Assembly: GCA_905203795.1 (NCBI GenBank) | Contig: CAJKXG010000054.1 | Location: 1-7,619, forward strand | Source: an uncultured Oscillospiraceae bacterium | GTDB taxonomy: Bacteria; Bacillota; Clostridia; Oscillospirales; Acutalibacteraceae | Direction: 5' to 3' | Length of the DNA: 7,619 nt | Shown here: piece by piece, positions 1 to 6,153 of the stretch | Layout: every line of letters starts with the position of its first letter | How positions within the stretch are numbered: the first letter of the stretch is position 1 | The notes under the pieces: model-generated | Seen by the model: the letters and a program-made list of their open reading frames with translations, nothing else | Database searches by the model: none | What the model was told of the DNA's origin: nothing | Position numbers and translations under genes: made by a program

Positions 1-183
1 CTGGACGCACACGGCGTGGCCGTGCGCGCCGGACTGCACTGCGCCCCCGCGGCACATCGCCGATTCGGTACCGCACCGGAAGGGACGGTGCGGATCGCCC
101 CGTCGTTATTCACGACAACTGCGCAAAACGAACAAGTTTGCAAAATTCTTGTGAATTTCGCAAGAAACACATTGCAATACTGA
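1..183 (+). CDS. Cysteine desulfurase / class-V aminotransferase family protein, C-terminal end (5' truncated by window)
   Basis: Reading from base 1, 60 codons run to a TGA at 181-183; the start lies outside the window. The segment VRAGLHCAPAAH matches the active-site loop of group II (SufS/CsdA-like) cysteine desulfurases, in which the Cys of an R-x-G-x-H-C-A motif carries the persulfide. Here that Cys is the codon at 40-42. GTVRIAPSLFTT further on corresponds to the conserved TVR-x-S-x-x-x-YNT stretch near the C-terminus. The enzyme would be a PLP-dependent cytoplasmic protein that removes sulfur from cysteine (family knowledge). The lysine and most PLP-binding residues are outside the window, so the exact subfamily is open. 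HCAPxAH rather than the HCAxP of true SufS suggests the Clostridia-type 'cysteine desulfurase family protein' whose physiological role is not settled. Its last codons overlap the promoter of the next operon. Confidence 0.85.
   Translation: MDAHGVAVRAGLHCAPAAHRRFGTAPEGTVRIAPSLFTTTAQNEQVCKILVNFARNTLQY
140..161 (+). other. Imperfect inverted repeat in the AT-rich end of the upstream gene, just before the promoter
   Basis: GCAAAATTC (140-148) and GAATTTCGC (153-161) can pair at eight of nine positions around a TTGT loop. Two alternative pairings overlap it: ACAAG 132-136 with CTTGT 148-152, and TTCTTG 146-151 with CAAGAA 161-166. No U-run follows, so it is a poor intrinsic terminator. It could be an operator-like palindrome or an RNA fold in the tail of the upstream message, or simply chance in an AT-rich patch. 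Confidence 0.3.
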
Positions 184-199
184 CACAGTATGTTATAAT
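172..199 (+). promoter_or_regulatory. Predicted sigma-A (sigma-70 type) promoter for the cdaA operon
   Basis: A -35 box TTGCAA (172-177; four of six match to TTGACA) is followed after 16 bases by a perfect -10 box TATAAT (194-199). TG at 191-192 one base before the -10 makes it an extended -10. Transcription would begin near base 206. The stop codon of the upstream gene (181-183) lies inside the spacer, so the promoter is partly embedded in the preceding gene. The surrounding patch, about 121-210, is clearly more AT-rich than the rest of the window. This is the only strong promoter I see here. Confidence 0.75.
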
Positions 200-248
200 A
201 AAGTATGTATGGCGCTCTGCCGCCAAATGAGGATTCCAACGCCGCTCC

Positions 249-255
249 GGAAAGG
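249..255 (+). promoter_or_regulatory. Weak ribosome binding site that helps choose the cdaA start
   Basis: GGAAAGG lies 13 bases before the ATG at 269 and only one base before the ATG at 257. The first is long but workable spacing; the second is too short. The most upstream in-frame ATG, at 209, has no Shine-Dalgarno sequence and lies about three bases after the predicted transcription start. These facts favour 269, though not decisively. Confidence 0.4.
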
Positions 256-268
256 CATGAAAATCAAT

Positions 269-1165
269 ATGACAGACTTTTTTGTTCAGTTGTGGGGTAA
301 CGTAACGTCGTTTTTCGGCTCCCTCAATATTTTCACCAGCATGCTGGATATTTTGCTGGTGGCATTTACCATCTATAGCCTAATCAAACTGGTGCGCGAT
401 TCCCGCGCAGAGCAATTGATAAAGGGCATTTTGGTATTGCTGCTGTTGCTGCTGGTCGCGTCGCTGCTGGATCTGAAAACGCTGTATTATCTGCTCAGCA
501 CAGTGTTTGACAACGGCTTAATCCTGCTGGTGGTCATCTTCCAGCCGGAGATTCGCCGCGCACTGGAGCGTGCGGGGCTTTCCCGCATCGGCAGCGGTTT
601 CAGCCTATTTGGTTTGAACGGGCAGACAGACGACGACTTGGCAAAAGCGTGGCGGCGGGCGATCTCCTCGACCTGCACCGCCGTGGAAACACTGCAACGG
701 CAAAAAATGGGCGCGCTCATCGTGTTTGAACGCGAGACGAAGTTAGGAGAGATCATCAATTCCGGCACGGTGGTGGACGCCGACCCGACGCCGGAGCTGA
801 TCGGCAATATTTTCTTCAATAAAGCACCGCTGCACGACGGCGCCGTCATCATGCGAAACGGGCGGGTATACGCCGCCGGCTGCCTGCTGCCGCTGACGGA
901 CAATCAAAAAATCAGCCGGGATCTGGGCACCCGCCACCGCGCGGCGGTGGGTATGAGCGAAAATTCCGACGCCATCGTGGTGGTGGTGTCGGAGGAAACC
1001 GCCACCGTGTCCATCGCACAATCCGGCGTGCTGAAACGCAATTTCAGCAGCGAAGCGCTACGGGTGGCACTGGAAAACGGCATTTTGTGGGATCACGCCC
1101 GCCAGTCCGATGAGGGCGACGGCAAAAAAACAAAAAAATGGCGGTTTGGCAAAAAGAAATCTTAA
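269..1165 (+). CDS. cdaA: Diadenylate cyclase CdaA (membrane-bound c-di-AMP synthase)
   Basis: This enzyme condenses two ATP into the second messenger c-di-AMP, which controls potassium and osmolyte transport and cell-wall homeostasis in Gram-positive bacteria (family knowledge). From ATG 269 it is 298 residues. Three hydrophobic segments (about residues 25-40, 52-67 and 81-91) form the N-terminal membrane part, followed by FQPEIRRALE, a hallmark of CdaA. The DAC catalytic domain covers about 95-265. Its DGA motif (LHDGAVI, residues 190-192, bases 836-844) and RHR motif (TRHRAAVG, residues 222-224) are both intact, so it should be active. A basic tail ends the protein (KKTKKWRFGKKKS), encoded through two A7 runs. 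An in-frame ATG at 209 would add 20 residues but lacks a ribosome binding site and nearly coincides with the predicted transcription start; ATG 257 is another option. It is the first gene of the predicted operon, 45 bases before cdaR. Confidence 0.95.
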   Translation: MTDFFVQLWGNVTSFFGSLNIFTSMLDILLVAFTIYSLIKLVRDSRAEQLIKGILVLLLLLLVASLLDLKTLYYLLSTVFDNGLILLVVIFQPEIRRALERAGLSRIGSGFSLFGLNGQTDDDLAKAWRRAISSTCTAVETLQRQKMGALIVFERETKLGEIINSGTVVDADPTPELIGNIFFNKAPLHDGAVIMRNGRVYAAGCLLPLTDNQKISRDLGTRHRAAVGMSENSDAIVVVVSEETATVSIAQSGVLKRNFSSEALRVALENGILWDHARQSDEGDGKKTKKWRFGKKKS

Positions 1166-1210
1166 GTCCTCTCCCCTGTTCGGTCTGTCAAAAAGGAGTT
1201 TGGTCATAAA

Positions 1211-2536
1211 ATGAAGAAGTTTTCCCTGAATCGATTGCTGCACAATGACCGTGCCATGATCGTTCTGTCGCTGATCGCCGCAATCGCCATCTGGTATACC
1301 GTCATCAGCGGTCCTGCCAATATCGTAACACAGTCGTTCACCGTGCGCGTCTCCGCCGCCGACATCGGCAACGGCGATCTGCACGTGTTCGGGCTGGACA
1401 CGTTTGATGTGGAAGTCGAGGTGGAAGGCACGTGGGCGGTGGTGTCCCGATTGTCCGCCAACGACCTCCGCGCGCGGCTGGACACCAGCGATATCCAAGG
1501 TCCCGGCAACCGTCAGTTGACTGTCGTTGCGTCCCGCAGCAGCGGCGAGACCGGCTATGACATTTTGAAAGTGACGCCCTCCACCGTGACGGCGTTTTGC
1601 GATTACTGGGAGGAAAAAACCTACACCGTAACGGGCGATCTGCCCAACATTAAGCCGAGCGAACGGTGTCTGATCGGCGAAACCATCGTGGATCGCACCA
1701 TTCTGCCGACCGGCGATATCACCATCAAAGGGCCGCAAAGCATCGTGCAAAATATCACGCAGGTGGTGGCGCGCACGGAGGAGGAACAGACCATCTCCGA
1801 TGTCGCCGATTTTCCCGCCGAATTGCTGGCGCTGGACGCACACGGCAACGAGGTCGATCTGACCTACTGCACCATGCTCGTCCCCGAAAGCAGCGATCCG
1901 GACGCGGGGCTGATCGAACTGACGGATCGCGGCGTACAGCTCACCGTGTCGGTCGATACCTATCGCGAGATCACCTTCACCTACCAAACACTGCATCAGC
2001 CCGCCGGCATGACCGATCTGTCCGATTTTATCACCGTGTCTCCCCCGACGCTCACGCTGATCGGCAACAAAGCGATCATCGAACAATATGCGGATGAGCT
2101 GGCCAATCTCGGCACGATTGATTTCGATCAACTCAGCCCCGACACCAAGCAGGTCACCAAAACGCTGAACCTGCCGGACGGGATACGTGCGGAAAACAAT
2201 GCGGTCACCATTTCCTTCGACTGGCAGGGCTACACCTCCAAGACGGTCACACTGGATCTGAGCGCGACCAACAGTCCCGTCACCTTCCGCGGGCTGCCTG
2301 CGGGCAAGACGGCAACGCCGCTGGTGCAAAGCCTGTCGGTCACGCTGGTGGGTCCCAGCCGCAGCTTGCGGTCGTTGACGGCAAAATCGCTGTCGATCAC
2401 CGTGGACGTCGGCGCAGAGGACAGCGGTTTCATGAAATACACCGTGCGTGTGGACGTGACAGGCGACGACACGGTGTGGGTCTGCTACGGCTCGGATAAT
2501 CCGGAGGGATATCCGCTGCATGTCGATATCAAATAG
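1211..2536 (+). CDS. cdaR: CdaR, YbbR-repeat regulator of CdaA
   Basis: CdaR proteins are anchored in the membrane with YbbR repeats outside the cell and modulate the activity of their partner cyclase CdaA (family knowledge). This 441-residue protein has a short basic start, one membrane helix at about residues 15-32 (MIVLSLIAAIAIWYTVI), and then a long beta-rich extracytoplasmic region. I count four YbbR-like repeats at about 40-128, 137-248, 252-336 and 342-427. Their recurring core is a hydrophobic strand followed by G-P/N and a helix, for example ITIKGPQSIVQNI, LTLIGNKAIIEQY and LSVTLVGPSRSL. AAGGAG at 1193-1198 precedes the ATG with a 12-base spacer. The gene lies directly after cdaA, the standard order. 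In well-studied Bacilli glmM follows cdaR; here an unrelated lipoprotein gene follows after 25 bases. Confidence 0.93.
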   Translation: MKKFSLNRLLHNDRAMIVLSLIAAIAIWYTVISGPANIVTQSFTVRVSAADIGNGDLHVFGLDTFDVEVEVEGTWAVVSRLSANDLRARLDTSDIQGPGNRQLTVVASRSSGETGYDILKVTPSTVTAFCDYWEEKTYTVTGDLPNIKPSERCLIGETIVDRTILPTGDITIKGPQSIVQNITQVVARTEEEQTISDVADFPAELLALDAHGNEVDLTYCTMLVPESSDPDAGLIELTDRGVQLTVSVDTYREITFTYQTLHQPAGMTDLSDFITVSPPTLTLIGNKAIIEQYADELANLGTIDFDQLSPDTKQVTKTLNLPDGIRAENNAVTISFDWQGYTSKTVTLDLSATNSPVTFRGLPAGKTATPLVQSLSVTLVGPSRSLRSLTAKSLSITVDVGAEDSGFMKYTVRVDVTGDDTVWVCYGSDNPEGYPLHVDIK

Positions 2537-2561
2537 CGAGTGATCGCCGGAGGAAATAACC

Positions 2562-3887
2562 ATGCGAATCAAACGACTGTGCGCGCTGCTGACAGCGATG
2601 GTGCTCTTTTTGAGCGGCTGCTCCACGTTCGGTACGGATGTGGAGACACAGCTTCGCGCACCGCGCACGACAGGCGAACAAAAGCAGATCCAGCAGGCGT
2701 TGTCGGATTTTCTTTCCAAAACGGGGATGCAGAACAGCTATGTGCTCAAATACCCCCAAAGCGGCGCGTATCGTTCCGCCTTTATTGTGGAGGATATCGA
2801 CGGCGACGGCGCTAAGGAAGCGCTGGTGTTCTACCGTGTCGGCACAGAGAAAAACGCCACGCATTTCAATCTGCTGCGCCAGACGGAGGGCGAATGGGTC
2901 TCGGTCAGCGACGTCGAGGGCATCAGTACCGATGTCAGCGCGGTCTCGTTCGGCGACCTGAACGGTGACGGCGTAAAAGAGCTGTTTATCGGCTGGGGTG
3001 TGTACAGCAACCGCACCCGTCAGCTCGTCTTGTACTCACTGCGCGACAACACATTTGTGGAACACTTCAGCCAGCCGTACACCTCGTTGGTGGTGGGCAA
3101 TCTCGTTTCCAACGCCTGTGACGATTTCCTGCTGCTCAACGCGACCGACAGCGGTGCGATCACCGCATCGCTCTGGTCGATGCAGGAAAGCATCCTGCAA
3201 AAACGCGGATCGGTGGAACTGGACGGCTTTATCCAGCAATTCCGCACCGCGCGCATCGTCAAGCTGAGCGACGATGTCAACGGCGTGTATATCGACTGTG
3301 TGAAAAGCGACAACCTGTGGATCACCGAATTGCTGTACTGGGACGGCGAACGCCTGCGTGCACCGCTGTACGGCGCCAACAACAACACCAACTCCCTCAC
3401 CGCACGGGCGGTGGACATCCCCAGCTACGATATCGACGAGGACGGCGAGATCGAATGGCCGCACTGCACACTGTTGCCTGGCTACGAGGATGAGGAGGAC
3501 AACACCCTGTACACCACCCGTTGGCTGACGACATTTTGCAGTTGGAAGCTGGACACCCAGCAGGTCACGGAGGAGTTCCCCTGCCTGTACAATGCGGACG
3601 ACAAGTATTATCTGATGCTGACATCGAAAATGGTCGATAGCATCACCACCGTCTACAGCGCGGATACCCGCACGCTGGATATCTACACGCTCAAGGACGG
3701 CAAGCTGGACACCTGCTTCCTTTCCATCCGCACCTCCGGCGGCAAAAAAGCGTCGGCGGGCACACGCGAATTCACGGAACTGACGACCAACGGCTCGCTC
3801 AAATACAGCGTCTGGATCTCGCCGAACAGCGACTATACCATCAGCATGGACGAGTTGCGGTATCGGCTGGTATCGATCAAATCCTGA
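2562..3887 (+). CDS. Predicted lipoprotein with three DxDxDGxxE (calcium-loop / VCBS-like) motifs, function unknown
   Basis: I do not recognise a named gene. The 441-residue protein begins with a lipoprotein signal peptide: basic MRIKR, a hydrophobic core, and the lipobox LSGC with the lipidated Cys at residue 20. It should therefore be anchored on the outer face of the membrane. Three acidic loops share the spacing D-x-D/N-x-D-G-x-x-E: DIDGDGAKE at 78-86, DLNGDGVKE at 132-140 and DIDEDGEIE at 290-298. Such loops bind calcium in EF-hand-like sites and in FG-GAP/VCBS beta-propellers, and the repeated beta-strand plus W/G pattern around them (FNLLRQTEGEW, LLYWDGERL) fits a propeller-like fold. 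No catalytic motif is visible. GGAGG at 2549-2553, 8 bases before the ATG, supports the start. It lies between cdaR and a two-component system, so a role as an extracellular sensor or accessory protein for either is possible, but that is inference from position. Confidence 0.85.
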   Translation: MRIKRLCALLTAMVLFLSGCSTFGTDVETQLRAPRTTGEQKQIQQALSDFLSKTGMQNSYVLKYPQSGAYRSAFIVEDIDGDGAKEALVFYRVGTEKNATHFNLLRQTEGEWVSVSDVEGISTDVSAVSFGDLNGDGVKELFIGWGVYSNRTRQLVLYSLRDNTFVEHFSQPYTSLVVGNLVSNACDDFLLLNATDSGAITASLWSMQESILQKRGSVELDGFIQQFRTARIVKLSDDVNGVYIDCVKSDNLWITELLYWDGERLRAPLYGANNNTNSLTARAVDIPSYDIDEDGEIEWPHCTLLPGYEDEEDNTLYTTRWLTTFCSWKLDTQQVTEEFPCLYNADDKYYLMLTSKMVDSITTVYSADTRTLDIYTLKDGKLDTCFLSIRTSGGKKASAGTREFTELTTNGSLKYSVWISPNSDYTISMDELRYRLVSIKS

Positions 3888-3911
3888 GCGGTCCGTATAC
3901 CGTTCACCACC

Positions 3912-3918
3912 AAGGAGG
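3912..3918 (+). promoter_or_regulatory. Strong ribosome binding site fixing the response-regulator start
   Basis: A perfect AAGGAGG ends 8 bases before ATG 3927. The in-frame TTG at 3921 is only two bases from it and cannot be the start. Confidence 0.85.
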
Positions 3919-3926
3919 ACTTGTGC

Positions 3927-4631
3927 ATGAAACGCATCTTAGTTTGCGAGGACGAAGCGGCTATTCGCGATTTCGTTGTCATCAATCTGAAACGGGCGGG
4001 CTATGAGGTGCTGGAAGCCGCGTCCGGCGAAGAAGCCATCACCACCTATGATGCGCAGAAGGAGCCGCCGGATATCGCGCTGCTGGACGTGATGCTGCCC
4101 GGCATCGACGGCTTTGCCGTCTGCCGCGAGCTGCGTCGCCGCAGCGATACCATCGGCATCATCATGCTGACCGCCCGCACGCAGGAAATGGAAAAGGTCG
4201 GCGGTCTGATGATGGGGGCGGACGATTATGTCACCAAACCCTTCAGTCCTTCGGAACTGGTGGCGCGGGTGGACGCGCTGTACCGCCGCGTGACCTGCGC
4301 CCGCGCCCGCACGGATAAAAACAACTACATAGAAGAAATCGTCCTCGGCGATTTCGAGCTGAATCTGCGCAACCGCACGCTGTGCCGCAAGGGCGAGCCG
4401 ATGGAGCTGACGCAGATGGAATTTCAGATACTGGAATATTTCTTCTCCTCCCCCGGCAAAGCGATCAGCCGCACCGACCTGCTCAATCACGTGTGGGGGT
4501 TCGACTATATGGGCGAGGAAAAAATCGTGGACGTCAATATCCGCCGCCTGCGCATGAAAATCGAGGACAATCCCTCTGAGCCGCGGCACTTGGTCACGGT
4601 GTGGGGCATGGGCTACAAATGGGTGCCCTGA
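3927..4631 (+). CDS. OmpR/PhoB-family DNA-binding response regulator
   Basis: The protein is a cytoplasmic transcription factor of 234 residues, the usual size for this family. The receiver domain (about 1-122) has the acidic pair E8-D9, the phospho-acceptor D54 in LLDVMLPG, the switch Thr82 in LTAR and Lys104 in VTKPF, so all key residues are present. The C-terminal winged-helix domain (about 136-234) shows LTQMEFQILEYF, the recognition-helix region VDVNIRRLRMKIED and the closing VTVWGMGYKW, as in PhoB, PhoP and WalR. ATG 3927 is chosen over an upstream TTG (3921) because of the AAGGAGG placed 8 bases before it. The gap of 53 bases to the kinase gene downstream makes them a cognate pair. The DNA target is not shown by the sequence. 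It resembles the PhoP/WalR branch, but I would not assign either name. Confidence 0.95.
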   Translation: MKRILVCEDEAAIRDFVVINLKRAGYEVLEAASGEEAITTYDAQKEPPDIALLDVMLPGIDGFAVCRELRRRSDTIGIIMLTARTQEMEKVGGLMMGADDYVTKPFSPSELVARVDALYRRVTCARARTDKNNYIEEIVLGDFELNLRNRTLCRKGEPMELTQMEFQILEYFFSSPGKAISRTDLLNHVWGFDYMGEEKIVDVNIRRLRMKIEDNPSEPRHLVTVWGMGYKWVP

Positions 4632-4666
4632 CCGCGCCGATCCCGCGATACTATCTCCATGCAAAC

Positions 4667-4673
4667 GAAAGGA
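4667..4673 (+). promoter_or_regulatory. Ribosome binding site supporting a TTG start for the histidine kinase
   Basis: GAAAGGA lies 11 bases before TTG 4685. An in-frame TGA at 4676-4678 blocks any earlier start, and the next in-frame ATG falls inside the first membrane helix. Confidence 0.65.
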
Positions 4674-4684
4674 CGTGAACGCCG

Positions 4685-6121
4685 TTGGCGCATCTGACCA
4701 TCACCTCCAAGGGCATCACCCGCCGCTGGCTGATCAACGGCTTGGGCGTGATCGCGGCGATTCTGCTGATCTTTGAGATCATGCTGCTGTTCATCTCCCG
4801 CTTTTATTCATATAACAACGTGGAAAATGCGCTGTATCTCCGCGCCAACGCACAGTCGGTGCTGCTTCAGCAATCGATGGCGTCGCCGAATTTTGAGTTT
4901 GAATCCAGCGCACGGGAACTGGTGGAGAGCTTCACCGATAAAGAAAAAATGGAATTGCAGGTGCTGGGCAGCAGCGGCCGCATTTTGGTCAGCTCCACCG
5001 GCTTTTCCCCCTATAACGCCGGCGAAAAGCCGAAGGATTTCCAAGACGCGCTGGCGGCAAAAAACGGCAAAGGCGTCTGGCAGGGCAAAAGCGGCGACAA
5101 TGAGCCGATCATGGCTATGAGCCTGCTGGTGCGCAACACAGACGGACAGGTGATCGGCGCGCTGCGCTATGTCGTGTCGCTGTCGCTGGTCAATCAGCAG
5201 ATCGCGCTCACCATGGCCATTGCGCTGATCGGCGGTGCGATCATCATCTTCTTCATCATCCTGTCCAGCTCCTATTTTGTCAGTTCTATCGTCACACCGG
5301 TGACCGAACTGAGCAGCGCCGCCCGCCGCATCGCGCTGGGAGACTACGATTCGCGCATCGAGAAAAAATACGACGACGAGATCGGCGACCTCTGCGACAC
5401 CATCAATTATATGGCAGGCGAAATCGCCGCCGCCGAAAACGCCAAAAACGACTTCATCTCCTCCGTTTCCCATGAACTGCGCACGCCGCTCACCGCGATT
5501 AAGGGTTGGAGCGAAACGCTGCGGCAAGGCGGCACAGAGGATGCGGAACTGATGAAAAAAGGGCTGGACGTCATCACCGGCGAGGCGGAACGCTTGTCCG
5601 GCATCGTGGAAGAACTGCTGGATTTCTCCCGTATGCAAAGCGGACGTCTCACGATGAAGTTCGATCGCATTGACGTGCTGGCGGAACTGGAAGAAGCGGT
5701 GTTTCTGTTCCGCGACCGCGCAGGCCGCGAAGGCGTAAAACTGGAATATGTCGAAGCACTGGAACTGCCCACCGTGATCGGCGATCGCGATCGGATCAAG
5801 CAGGTGTTTATCAACATTCTGGACAACGCCATCAAGTATTCCAATGTCGGCGGGCATGTCCGTGTGGAAGCGGCAGTGGTCGGTCATCATGTGCAGATCG
5901 TCATCAGCGATAACGGTGTGGGCATCGCCAAGGACGATCTGCCGAATGTGAAGAATAAATTCTACAAAGCCAACAAGACCCGTCCCGGCTCCGGCATCGG
6001 GCTGGCGCTGGCGGATGAGATCGTCCGCCTGCACAAAGGGCAATTGGATATCGACAGCGAGGAAGCGGTGGGCACGACCGTGACCATCACCCTGCCGATC
6101 GCGCCGGACGATAATGCGTAA
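4685..6121 (+). CDS. Membrane sensor histidine kinase (HAMP, HisKA, HATPase_c)
   Basis: This is the partner kinase of the upstream regulator: it autophosphorylates on His and passes the phosphate to the regulator's Asp. The 478 residues hold a first membrane helix (about 15-38), an extracellular sensor domain of about 135 residues, a second helix (about 173-197), and a HAMP linker (about 198-250, with VTPVTELSSAARRIALGDY). The dimerisation domain has His263 in SSVSHELRTPLTAIKG. The ATPase domain has the N box (NILDNAIKYS, 377-386), the G1 box (DNGVGI, 409-414), the F box (KFYKAN) and the G2 box (GSGIGL, 435-440). All look intact. There is no PAS domain between HAMP and HisKA, unlike WalK, so the signal probably enters through the extracellular domain, whose ligand I cannot name. 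The start is a TTG; no other start would keep the first membrane helix whole. Confidence 0.94.
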   Translation: MAHLTITSKGITRRWLINGLGVIAAILLIFEIMLLFISRFYSYNNVENALYLRANAQSVLLQQSMASPNFEFESSARELVESFTDKEKMELQVLGSSGRILVSSTGFSPYNAGEKPKDFQDALAAKNGKGVWQGKSGDNEPIMAMSLLVRNTDGQVIGALRYVVSLSLVNQQIALTMAIALIGGAIIIFFIILSSSYFVSSIVTPVTELSSAARRIALGDYDSRIEKKYDDEIGDLCDTINYMAGEIAAAENAKNDFISSVSHELRTPLTAIKGWSETLRQGGTEDAELMKKGLDVITGEAERLSGIVEELLDFSRMQSGRLTMKFDRIDVLAELEEAVFLFRDRAGREGVKLEYVEALELPTVIGDRDRIKQVFINILDNAIKYSNVGGHVRVEAAVVGHHVQIVISDNGVGIAKDDLPNVKNKFYKANKTRPGSGIGLALADEIVRLHKGQLDIDSEEAVGTTVTITLPIAPDDNA

Positions 6122-6153
6122 AGTGTCATGATAAGGAAAGGAAGAAGCAGAAC

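Noticed and set aside
1831..1845. A 15-base match (CTGGACGCACACGGC) between the window start and cdaR
   Set aside because: Both copies encode LDAHG in unrelated proteins with no flanking similarity; this is chance with shared codon preference.
1058..2719. 553-codon open frame on the - strand opposite cdaR
   Set aside because: It mirrors cdaR, reads as His/Arg/Asp/Gly-rich sequence without any domain, and has no promoter or ribosome binding site that I can see. The + strand gene has clear family features. Such long shadows are expected at this GC content.
3888..3911. Short CGGT...ACCG inverted repeat in the gap after the lipoprotein gene, considered as a terminator
   Set aside because: The stem is only four base pairs with no T-run after it, and a strong ribosome binding site follows at once.
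4632..4684. The 53-base gap between regulator and kinase, examined for a promoter or terminator
   Set aside because: Apart from the kinase ribosome binding site I see no -10/-35 pair and no stem followed by a T-run.
5776..5797. Four GATC sites in 22 bases, including the 12-base palindrome CGATCGCGATCG at 5782-5793
   Set aside because: It lies in the kinase at the conserved GDRDRIKQ segment, so codon choice for that motif explains it. One isolated occurrence does not support a regulatory or origin role.
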